This document shows, piece by piece, positions 24,501-34,727 of a stretch of 64,000 nt of DNA. The notes below the pieces were generated by a model. The model worked only from the letters and a program-made list of their open reading frames with translations, made no database searches and had not been told where the DNA came from. This stretch comes from Siphlonurus alternatus. Taxonomy: Eukaryota; Arthropoda; Insecta; Ephemeroptera; Siphlonuridae. The DNA is taken from the NCBI GenBank assembly GCA_949825025.1, contig OX463785.1:8163979-8227978 (forward strand). The letters run 5' to 3'. Each line of letters begins with the position of its first letter. The stretch's first letter is position 1. Position numbers and translations under genes: made by a program.

Positions 24501-27500
24501 TGTTTAGCCACAGAAAGTTAATAAGAGTGATTACTCAAATAAATTGAAACGTAATAAAGTTGTCACCTCGAGAGGAATATCAGAATGATCATGTGTATAA
24601 GCTAAGTGGTTGGATTATTTGATCATTAAGAAGTAATGCTTGATTATTTATATAAGAAAATTTTCTGCTGGCACCTGGATTCGATAGTAATTTTGCTAAT
24701 TTTATGATTGTTGATGTAAATTAATTTCATATTCAAACTGGGAGCATAAAAAAATATCTTTCTTGTTTTCACATTTCAAATCTGCTGAAAACTTTAATAC
24801 GACATCAGTTCTTTAATTACACCTATATCAAGTACCTCAAAAAGAATTTCCTCCAATTCTGAAACTTCCCTCCACCCTTGACTTACACCTTCCTGACATC
24901 ACTTAGCAGATTAGAAATGGCGATCAGGATGGTCTGCAGACGCAGATCTAGGGGGGTGGGGCGTTCGCTTTCCCTCCAAACGGTCCCAAAATACATTAAA
25001 GGTTTTACCACCCTTCGCCCCCCCCCTGCTACCCAAAATTTATAACATTACGGGATAGGACAACCCTCCTCCCCCCCTAGAGCCGCGTACTGAATCCACC
25101 CTTGGTCAGAAATGATGACTTAAGGTGGATTTTCATGGGCGGCAACGGCGACGCGGCGCGATTTTAACTTAAAAGCTGTGAAATCCTATGCGGCGGCGAA
25201 TTCGCAGGTAATCGCGTTAATTACGATGCTCTTTTTCTTTTAATCGCCCAATATGGCCGCCAATGGATGTTACAGCAAGTGCGCTTTATTCGCGTCGCAT
25301 CGCAGGCTGGAAATCGCTCATGAAAATCCACCTTAACGTACCGGAAGTCTTGTCGATCACAGAAGTCCCATGCGGAGGCGTGGCACACGATGTCACGTCC
25401 CGGGGGCTGTTCGATGATGCCAAGCTCTCCGAATGACATGTTCATTGGTGACAAACCCATCGATGTGTAGAACTCATTGGCTACCTCGAACATCTTGGGA
25501 ACGTCGTAACCCTGCCAAAGATGGTCGTCAGATTGTCATTTTAATATATCGTAAAACAGTCACTAGATAAAATATTATGAGACTAATGGATTTATACATA
25601 ATTTAACTGAATGAGAATAAAAAATATATTAGACAAATTTAATTATTGTGTAAATTTAATTATAGTTTAATTTAACATAAAATATTACATAAGTTTTGTA
25701 AGCAAAATAATTTGTATAGAGATTTTTTTCATATTAAAATTTTTAAAGAAATATTAATAAATGTAAATATAATTAATTTACGGATTTAATAAGTGTTGTT
25801 AATGAGATATTAGAATGTGAAAATTTTAGTGGCTTAATCGAAAGAAGGGGTAAAAATATGGTATTGTGAATTTTTTCAGATTTTTCTGAGACCAGGAACT
25901 ATTTTTAAAAAAAAAGATTGAAAGTCTATTTTATGACGTCACGGGCGGCACTGCCCTATCCTTTTTCTTAAGGAGTGCCGCCCGTGACGTCATCAAAATA
26001 GACTTTCAATAAGTTTTTTAAAAATAGTTCCCGGTCTCAGAAAAATCTGAAAAAATTCACAGTACCATATTTTTACCCCTTCTTTCGATTAAGCCACTAA
26101 AATTTTCACATTCTAATATCTCATTCCAATTATTGCAAATAACAGTGAAAAATAGCATACCAGTTACAATTGCAATAATATATTATACATTTTTATTAAA
26201 AAATAAAATATATAAAATTATAATATTTTTTAATAATCCAGTGCTACCAAATGAAAATTCTCTTTTTCTTCTTTTTCTTTTCTTTTGTCTAATTAATATC
26301 AATATACTGCAGTTACTTTTTGCAAGACTCATCATAATATGAAAATATTATTCGATGTGTTTCCACACAGAAAAAAATGCACGCAAATTTAAACCTTAAA
26401 AATAAATCGCAAAAATATTGAACCTGGTTTAATTAAATTTTCTTTCTGCTTGAAACTTACTATAGCTACATAAATTTTGCACTCATATCTTCGTTACCTG
26501 GTCGATCATGGCTTGTGTGATGTCAACCTCGGTGGCTTCAGGGAAAGGCACCAGGAGAGGGTACAGGTTCTCCCACGACTGGGCCCACATGTTACCTGCA
26601 ACCATCATAACATAATAATATAAATATATATAACGAAAATCTTTATTTGATAATAACAGTTAATAAAATACACCACAAAAAATCTAAATTTCTTAATTTT
26701 AAGGCATTTTCACCTAACATTCAGTGAAAGATTTAAAAACAGCACGTCCGACGCATTTTATGACTTTTATAGTACAGGTAAGAATGGTAACATGATACAA
26801 CTGGGAGGTGATTGAGGTAGCAACCATATGAGGGCGAGCGTGGCGCAGTGCATTGACCGGTTCTCGTTAGATCACCGAAGTCAGGCTACGTCAAGCGTGG
26901 TTAGTACTTGGATGAGTGAACGTTTCAAGTAAAAATTACGCTGCTCCCTCCCTGGGGTAAATTAATCTTGCTTTCCACCCAGTGCAGTGATGCACTTGTG
27001 TGTGGTTCCCCAGGCTTTGGACATCGCTTTGGTCCTTTGAGAAAAAGAAGAGGTGCAGTCCGTCCTGACTGAGGTTTTCCACGGTTCCCTCAGTCTCACC
27101 TCAGCGAATGCTGGGACGCGTAAGCATGCAGGCCGTGACCACTATCCGTTCCCTACCTTATCCCTACCCAGTACCCCGCCGCGAGCTTTAAGCTCTTAGG
27201 GGTGTATCCTTGTAAAAAAAAAAAAAAAAAAATTAGGAAGTAACTGCAAATGTGTTGAAATAAGCCCCTTCAAGATGCAACTCTCTTTACATTAATGAAA
27301 AAACCATTGCATACTTTCAGGATGCGTTACAAATTTTGAACATTAGACTCTATAAATAGAAACCACCATACGCAAAATGATTAATGCTTGATATTTATGA
27401 TAAAGGTTAAAACATTTAAAGTTAGAAACATTGCTCTTATAAATAAAAAATGTCAATGTTTGCATACTTCTGCATGGTTTTGGCAATTTTATACTTTATC

Positions 27501-30500
27501 TATAATGTAATATGAGTTACAGATAGAAAGCATATCTGTTATAACATCAACATTGCTAAGACTCATGACTTGTATTGTGATTTCCATGATATTTTTAGTC
27601 ACAAGTGAACAAAATCCTACAAATATATAAAGATCTATACCATGATGCCAAATCAGTTTGTAAGGGTTCCACAGCCCTTCCTTGCACTTACAACCATGGC
27701 ACTATCTTGTAACATTTAATATACATAGTTCATCATAATCATCATTATAATGTAATACAGTATTTTCAGTTATTGGATGTAGAGTTTGTAACGACGTAAC
27801 TAATACCTTTCTCATTGGTGCAATATACAATATGAAAGTAAAAATTAAACGAGTCCCTTTAAGGGCATTGGGTGTAGCACCGGTAGTTGGCAGCACTGAC
27901 GTATCTTCACCATGTTAATTTTTGATCATTGCTCCTCGGAGTAATTTTTATGCTAGAGCTAAGCTGATTGCTGTAGTATCAAGATAATTATTAGCCCAAG
28001 TGCACAATTTGGCTAAATAAAGCCCGATTTAAAGAAAAGTATTTTTTTTATATTTTAGAAAAATGCATGTAAATTTAAAAAATTACTAAAAAATACTTTT
28101 CTTTAAATCAGGCTTTATTTAGCCAAATTGTGCATTTGGGCTAATAATTATCTTGATACTACAGCAATCAGCTTAGCTCTAGCATAAAAATTACTCCGAG
28201 GAGCAATGATCAAAAATTAACATGGTGAAGATACGTCAGTGTTGCCAACTACCGGTGCTACACCCAATGCCCTTAAGAAATGTTAAAAATACGTTTATTT
28301 AATTCCCACGTTACTCACCAAGGATGTGTGCGGGAATGTTGGGTCCATCTGGCATCTGTGTTGGGTAACGCTCCTTCAGCTTGGACTGCGTGTAACTGTG
28401 CAGTCTCAGGTAAAGAGGCTTCACCTCCTCCCACAGTCTTTGGACGTCAGCCTCGAAGTCTGGAGTCTCGTAGTCTGCACGCCACATCTCGCCCATGTCG
28501 GCGAACCCTGGAGGAAAAATAAAGGTGTTTACAGCGTAAGCTATCGGAATACTGCATTTTAATTCTATCTCCCCTTTAAAAAAAAAAAAAAAAAAAAAGT
28601 TTTCGGCAAAAAGAATAAAGAAAGAACTCAAACTAGATAACCGAAGTCATGCAACTTCGAGCATGTTTAGTACTTGTATGGGGGACCGTTTCAAGTGAAA
28701 ATTACGTTCCTGGGGTAAATTCATCTCATTGATAAAAAAAAAATAGAGGTGTCCGTCTTGACTGATGTTTTCCACGGTTCTCTCAGTCTCACCTCAGCGA
28801 ATGCTGGGACGCGTAACGGGTTACGACCATCATCATTTACCTCCCTTATCCCTACAAATTACTTCAAGCTCCAAACTCGTAGAGTTTTATAAAAGAAAAT
28901 TTTTTTTGCTATATAACGTTATGTCTGGCAAATTTTGTAATTTATTCTGGCTTGAATCCTCGTTAGATTTCTTGAACAAAATTGTGCTGTAATATTTGGA
29001 GACTAAAATTGGAACAAATTTATTTTAGAACAAGCATTGACGAATTGGCGCTACTTTTTGGGTCTCTTTTTCCCAATAGTTGTCATGGTTGTCATTTGGC
29101 TCCGTTAACGACGCACAGTACACGAATGATTGTTGATTTCTTTTTAATTTAATTTATTATTAACTATTAAAATGGACGCTCTTAATTAATAAGAAGCTGT
29201 TAATAATATAATAGCTGGGAAATCATTTACATTACACATTTATACATTTATTCATATCAGACAACGTAGTAAAAGTGCAATCAAACTCTTTTATTAAAAA
29301 TTAAAAATATATTAAATATTAGCGTAAAAATAATTAAACTATTGGATATTCTGATTGCATTTAAAATATTTAAATACTTTTACGGGAGAAAAAATTATTT
29401 AAGTCAACCAACCAGGAATTTGAAATCATTCAATTATTTAACTGTCAATCAATCATTGCAATGTTGCTAATCTCTGTATCAGCAAGGTCAACTGTTTGTA
29501 CTCAAAAGTTAAATATAAAAAAATCTATCAGATCAGAATAAAAAATATATTTGAATACTTGAGTCTTTTTTTATGTCATATCGATAGTACGCTTCATCGA
29601 TCAAGATCAGAAAATTATAATTGCAACAAGATACAAAGTCTGTATTTGAGATAAGTATTATCATGATGTACCCTAAATTTCAACATCGTACCCTGAGCTT
29701 CTCAACCTAATAGTAGATAAGTATTTTATTTTAATGTTGCAATAAAAAATGTGAGCAAGACTTAATCACCTAATTATATAATTCTCTCACAATAACTGAT
29801 ACCAAACTCAACTACACTTCTATAATAGACAGTCAGAATGTTATTATGCATGCTTGATTTTCTTAAGCTTTTTTTATATAGTAAAACTGCAGCTTAAGGT
29901 AGAGATAACGCCGAACAGCTGATCGACGTAATGCCCTTTGATTAACATGTAAACCTTAGCAAATTGACAAAAATTCTGAAACTTTTTTGAGAGGCAGAAA
30001 GCCATAGAAAAAATTTCAAAACGATTTAACGAGCCGATTTTTTTTTCATTATTTTTTTTAATTTTCAGCATAGGGCTTTCCCATGGAGAGCCAAACTAAA
30101 AAATTAATTTAAAAAAATCGTCTCATTAAATGTTTTTGAAACTTTTGCTATGGCTTTTAGGCACTATAATATCTGCCTCTCAAAAAAATTTCAGAATTTT
30201 TGTCAATTTGCTAAGGTTTACATGTTAATCAAAGGGGATTACGTCGAACAGCTGTTCGACGTTATCTCTACCTTAAGTATAGGAATTCAACGATTAACCG
30301 GCTGCTTTTGCCGCCAAATCGACGCCATGTCGGAACATTTGTACGTTAATACGACACTGACTTTCATTAAGCCCATTTGATTGGCTAGCCTAACTACAAA
30401 GGTGCTGCTGTCAAAGGTGCTGCTTTAGCCGCTAGCTCTTCGCTATCAGATTTTTGACGTCTCCAATCAGAGCGACAGCCCGTTGCTCGAGCACGCAGCT

Positions 30501-33167
30501 CTTTTGGCGGACTTTCCCGAAGGTTGACGAAAATTGTAAAGTATAGAGGTTCCTCAATTCGATGTCTTATGCCGTCCTCCCAGTAAACTGACCTTGATAA
30601 GGATTTGACCTGAACCCAAAGGTATTAGACCTAAAGGTATAAAAGTCATCCCCATTTATCTGTGGTTTGACGCCACGAACCTTTTCCTTTGTCCTCCAAT
30701 ACAATTCTAATGAGAGGGTCGCGTGACGTCAAATCAAAGATAAATGGGGACTGCTATATAAAACTACCATTGTAAATTACCGTTAAGCTCCGCAGCTTGG
30801 TTGCTAAGCTGGACGTAGCTCTTGTAGTTGTCTCTCATCTTGGCCCCTGAGGCATCCCTCCAGCCACTCCAGACATACTCCAGCTCGTCGTAGTCCGTCG
30901 ACTTTGCGATGATTGTCTCCATATCTGTATCAAGATTTCAGAGTCAGACAGCTGATCGAGTTAGTGTCAGGTTGACAGCCTACCTGGCTCCAAACGGATT
31001 CCTTCAGTGGCAAGATCACATGCCTGGTTATCGTACGGACAAATCCGAGCACTGCCGTAGATTCCTGTCATTGTTGTAATTTGTCTGTTGTACTGAAAAC
31101 ATAAATAATTAATATTAATTGCTTATATATTATAGACAACCAAATATATCATATTTATATAACTTTTTAATGTTTGTTTCATTAATATTTATCTCTAATA
31201 TAAGTCATCGCCTCAGAAAATTTCCCTATGCACCGTAAAAATAACACAGGGTGATTAACAAGGCTGCAAGTTGAACATTTTCCAAGGCAACAAGTGTACG
31301 GAATGTACCTATAAGGTATATTTTTATTTTTATGGTATCTTTGCTTTCGTCTTAGAATTTTAAATGTAATTTATACAAGAGAAATTATTAATATGTTGAT
31401 AATATTTTGAATATATTGCCATTTAAAATTATATAATACACACAATAATAATAACAATTTAATTATTACTTTTACGGAGACTTAAATGCCTGCAAATATT
31501 TTGCTAATATTTTCATTATATTTTAAATTTTGGTTTTACATTTTTCTAATAATCCAGGAAATAATATCATCAAAGCAGTCTTAGTGAATAAATTTTGTCA
31601 CAAACGTAACAGCGTTTAAAATAATAATTAATGCATTATTTATTTATATTAATAAATATGATATAATGGTACTGAGTACAAACAAGGCATTTAAGCAATG
31701 ATGTGGAAAAATGGCTTAGAACGTCAAATTTAAGCACAGTCCTAAATTGAATATTTACGTCAATCATAAGAACAGTTCCCCAACTAAGCCAACAACCTAT
31801 ACCTTTAACTGATTAACCAGTGGGCAGCTGACCAATAAAATGCTCTCCTAATACACGACGTCTTGAGTCACTGGGATACGACATGGCAGCTATAATGGCT
31901 CTCCACTCCAGCTGTTTTCATTGGGACAAATGAACTTGCATGCTAAGGACCACAACTGATGCACACAACAGTTACCTCCTCGAAAGAGACGGGGTCAAGG
32001 GCGGAGGTTCCTAGCACGGAGAGGAACATGGCCTGGCGCTGAACGTCCGGGATCTCATAAGTCTCCCACTGTGCGTCCCGGAACCAAGTCTCCCACTGGG
32101 ACTTACGGAACTCCGCTCCCTCCAAACCAGCCTGGATCTGAAAATAAAAATCACATATACGTTGTTATTTTTTTTTTAATAATTGATATATTAGTCACTC
32201 AAAATCACGATTATGAACTACAATGTTAGAATTAGTAAGTTAAATATTATTATTGGTCCTTGCTATGAAATTACTATATGAGAATTCTGTTGGGAATGGT
32301 GATGATAGAGGCAGTGGAGGAGTTTTTGATCTTGAAGCTACTTCAACAGAATCAGTTGGCAACACTCAAACTTTTTCCAGAGTGGTGGTTAATTAATTAA
32401 AGATTAATATAATGTCACTACTCAAAAAACTTTCCAATGTTAAACTGGAAATATTTTTAGTCCATAAAATAAAAGGAAAAAATAAGTTTTAGTTTGCTGA
32501 TCGATGTAAAAAAACTACAAATTCGGTGTAGATTTTGAGAAATTAATTTTTCCTCTTGAAAAAGACTGATTTGACTCAAAAACACAGCAGTCCCCATTTT
32601 AAACAATGCTATTTTAAAATTTTAATATCTCGAAATAATCACTGATTTTGGTATAATTATTTTTTCATGGTGTCAGAAAGGTTTACTGAAAATTTTAGAG
32701 TGGTTCACTATCTACTAAGCCAATTTTTCATACCACTGACATTAACCCTTAACGATCACTCAGTGATTGATTGCATCTTCTATCAACTGTAGACCATTCT
32801 GACTGAGGTTTCTATAGTTCCCTCAGTCACAATCAGGCGAATGCTGGTATGGATGAACCCACAAAACTCTAAGCAATATATATGCGAGGTCAAGTCCACG
32901 AAGTTAAGCATTAGAATGTTAAGTCCTTACCAAAGCCTCCTCTGCAAGTGGGTCGTTGAGGTCAACATTGTACCCCCACTCTGCAGTCACATATTTGTTA
33001 CAAATAGCTGATCCATCGGTCTCATAGTCCCCGACCAGATGAGCTTGCAGGGCGAGTTCCTCAGGGCTGGGAACTCGAGGGTCTTTGGTTCGGAGCCCTG
33101 GTGAGGCAGCCCCGACCGTGAGCGCACACAGCAGCGAACAAACGAGAGCGCTCCAGACAATCCGCAT
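21585..33167 (-). CDS. Ance: Angiotensin-converting enzyme A, secreted soluble form (619 aa)
   Basis: Zinc dipeptidyl carboxypeptidase (M2 family) that trims dipeptides from peptide C termini. Twelve exons splice in frame: 32931-33167, 31976-32137, 30984-31092, 30781-30924, 28319-28507, 26498-26595, 25342-25511, 24278-24402, 23561-23804, 22971-23069, 22477-22620, 21585-21723. A signal peptide ([20 protein letters not shown]) is followed by one catalytic domain. Zinc ligands are H387 and H391 of HHELGH and E415 of FHEAIGD, 24 residues later as in known ACEs. [13 protein letters not shown] carries the usual transition-state His and Tyr. The protein stops at DFLAPPSQ with no membrane segment, so it should be secreted, like Drosophila Ance of similar length. 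It is a tandem paralogue of the anchored gene at 44309-56777. No broken frame or missing catalytic residue. Start chosen as the ATG opening the signal peptide. Confidence 0.95.
21724..24277. other. ACE A introns 8-11
   Basis: Ordinary AT-rich introns between exons 8 and 12 (750, 350, 490 and 470 bp). I see no transposon or additional exon. Confidence 0.45.
24403..25341. other. ACE A intron 7 with two mobile elements
   Basis: Contains a decayed G/C-run element near 24940-25095, with GCAGATCTAGGGGGG at one end and CCCCCCTAGAGC at the other, and the intact TTAA fold-back at 25120-25336 that touches the splice donor. Confidence 0.5.
25120..25336. mobile_element. TTAA-flanked fold-back, family 6 copy a, at the ACE A intron 7 donor
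   Basis: TTAA|GGTGGATTTTCATG...CATGAAAATCCACC|TTAA, with inner arms GCGACGCGGCGCG and CGCGTCGCATCGC. It ends five bases from the exon 7 edge, so the intron begins GTACG then TTAA. Two relatives form an inverted pair at 36276-36710. Confidence 0.8.
25804..26122. mobile_element. Long fold-back element, family 3 copy b
   Basis: Nearly perfect 320-bp palindrome in ACE A intron 6. Same arms as 15298-15616, but the asymmetric loop (CTGCCCTATCCTTTTTCTTA) is in the opposite orientation. Confidence 0.8.
26830..27233 (+). mobile_element. SINE with 5S-rRNA-derived head, full-length copy
   Basis: The first ~85 bp match the internal-promoter part of 5S rRNA: GGTTCTCGTTAGATCACCGA, then GGTTAGTACTTGGATGAGTG. 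A body follows with CCTGACTGAGG and TTCCCTCAGTC, which form a stem, and a poly(A) tail ending at 27233. Pol III transcription from the 5S-type internal promoter is the expected origin. It lies in ACE A intron 5, antisense to the gene. Confidence 0.8.
27859..28276. mobile_element. TTAA-flanked long fold-back, family 7
   Basis: TTAA|GGGCATTGGGTGTAGCACC...GGTGCTACACCCAATGCCC|TTAA. Each arm is about 190 bp and nearly identical. It lies in ACE A intron 5, ending 42 bp from exon 5. Confidence 0.85.
28632..28892 (+). mobile_element. 5S-headed SINE, decayed copy
   Basis: Starts inside the 5S-like head (ACCGAAGTCATGCAACTTCG, then TTAGTACTTGTATGGG), with the SINE body TTTTCCACGGTTCTCTCAGT and GCGAATGCTGGGACGCGTAA. 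It has lost part of the middle. Confidence 0.65.
29894..30276. mobile_element. TTAA-flanked fold-back, family 8 copy a
   Basis: TTAA|GGTAGAGATAACGCCGAACAG...CTGTTCGACGTTATCTCTACC|TTAA, with arms of over 150 bp. The first ~11 bases (GGTAGAGATAA) match those of 61926-62291, while the interiors differ. Confidence 0.8.
30627..30765. repeat. Fold-back beside ACE A exon 4
   Basis: Arms TCCCCATTTATCTGTGGTTT and AAATCAAAGATAAATGGGGA are inverted, with inner GACGCCACG / CGTGACGTC. It ends about 16 bp from the exon 4 splice donor. Confidence 0.6.
31093..31975. other. ACE A intron 2
   Basis: About 880 bp, AT-rich; I see nothing but plain intron. Confidence 0.4.
32138..32930. other. ACE A intron 1 with SINE fragment
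   Basis: About 790 bp. A fragment of the SINE body at about 32758-32880 carries TGACTGAGG, TTCCCTCAGTC and GGCGAATGCTGG on the plus strand, with no 5S head. Confidence 0.5.
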
Positions 33168-34727
33168 CTTGGTGTGCGAGTGAGCTGGAAAGATTGACAG
33201 CTGAATTATATGTAGAAAGATCATGTGATCGTTATCTGTTGATTAAGAGTGACAAGTCAAGGGAATTCTGATAGCAAATTTTGTATTATCATTACTATTT
33301 TTTAACAGTGTCAGTTTTGTATGAAATTGTATTTAAAAAATGTAAAATTTATTTTATTTAACATTAAATAATATTTTAAATTTATATTTCAAATTTTTTA
33401 TCATACATAATATTATTATTTATTAATTAACATTAAATTCAGCAAGCACAAATGAAGAACTTAAATTAGATGGACTCAATGTCGAATCACACTATCGGTT
33501 ACACAACTGGCCTTAAATTTTGGAATCAAGAAACCGAATATTACTAATGAAAATCATTAATTGTCAGTCTATTCAATTTATTAATAGTAAAAGTATATTA
33601 ATATATAAATCCAAAACGCGCATTATGTCAGTATATATCAGTGTGTTAAATTTTAAGGAATCAAATCGCATCAAGGGAGTTGCTATGAAAAAATTTAATA
33701 TATATGATATATTATGCTTTATATAATGAATTTTAAAATAGAATTAGTTATTATTAATAAAATCTATTGTGTATTGTCACAAATCATAATTTACATAAAC
33801 ATTTAATTAATCAACACTCTTTTTATATTCATTTAAGTATTTTAGGAAAGTATTATTTAATATTATATTATACTGTGTCGATCGTTGATAATATTAATAC
33901 GGGTTTACCATGCAGTAAGTAATATATAATAATTATATATTGAAAGTGAAAGTGTAGTAACCTGACCTAATCAGAGCTTTCATTTTATTTTTCTTATTAA
34001 TTCATAAGTTTATTGAAATTGTCCAGCAGAGATTAAAATTAATAATCTCATTAACTGCATGGTGCAAAATTTCACAAGAATTTAATTTTCTGCAAAAATT
34101 AAACAGGATTAAATAATAGTTATAATATTAAAATGCATAAAAAAAATATCTCGACACTACGAACAAGACCCTTAAGCTTAGCAAAGAAAATTCAAAAGTA
34201 ATATTTTTGTATTTTATTAAATTTTCACATAGCAACACAAGCAATACACATTTTAATATTTCATCATGTTTTATGTAACTTTTCCCGTCATAAATTTAAA
34301 ATATTTTTTGTATTTTAATGGAAAACCGAGGTCATTTAATTAATTTATTACATAAACTATCATATGATAACGTAATATTTTCTATTAAACGGAAATTAAA
34401 TCTCATCATTTGACATATAACATGGAAAATACATTAAAAATATTTTCATTTATAAAATATTATTTCATTGTTTAAATTTTACTGCCCTAGATTTAATCAA
34501 AATTTCATGCCATTATTATTATGAGTGACACTACAAGGTTTTAGATCTTTAATTGATGAGCATTTATGACTTAATTTAAATGAACTGTTGCACATTTCCT
34601 TGCAATTTCATCATACTCCACATCCGACATAAAAAACATTGACGTCATTTTTGCTAGACAATTGTTCTCCGGTGAGGTTATAGTATATAAGGCTGGGTGT
34701 TCAGAGAGAAAATATTGTATCTACAAC
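33168..34727. other. Divergent spacer between ACE A and the OBP-like gene
   Basis: Shared upstream region of two genes pointing away from each other. The minus strand has CTTTCCAG about 20 nt before the ACE A start, a possible acceptor of a 5' UTR intron. The OBP-like gene's TATA box is at the right. The rest is AT-rich with nothing recognised. Confidence 0.45.
34684..34691 (+). promoter_or_regulatory. TATA box of the OBP-like gene
   Basis: TATATAAG sits 44 nt before the start codon. Transcription would start near 34712-34716, leaving a very short 5' UTR of about 15 nt. A TCAGA initiator-like site at 34701 seems too close to the TATA. Confidence 0.55.

Larger units (their letters stand above)
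28508..30780. other. ACE A intron 4 with SINE and fold-backs
   Basis: No extra exon seen. Contains a decayed 5S-SINE (28632-28892), a TTAA fold-back (29894-30276) and a smaller fold-back (30627-30765) close to exon 4. The stretch 29000-29880 shows nothing recognisable. Confidence 0.5.

Noticed and set aside
26840..26923. 5S rRNA gene
   Set aside because: Only the internal part matches, it is diverged, and it continues into a SINE body with a poly(A) tail; not a functional 5S gene.
30150..30380. 76-codon frames at 29874-30380 with repeated [14 protein letters not shown]
   Set aside because: The same peptide appears on both strands because it is encoded by the two arms of a fold-back MITE.
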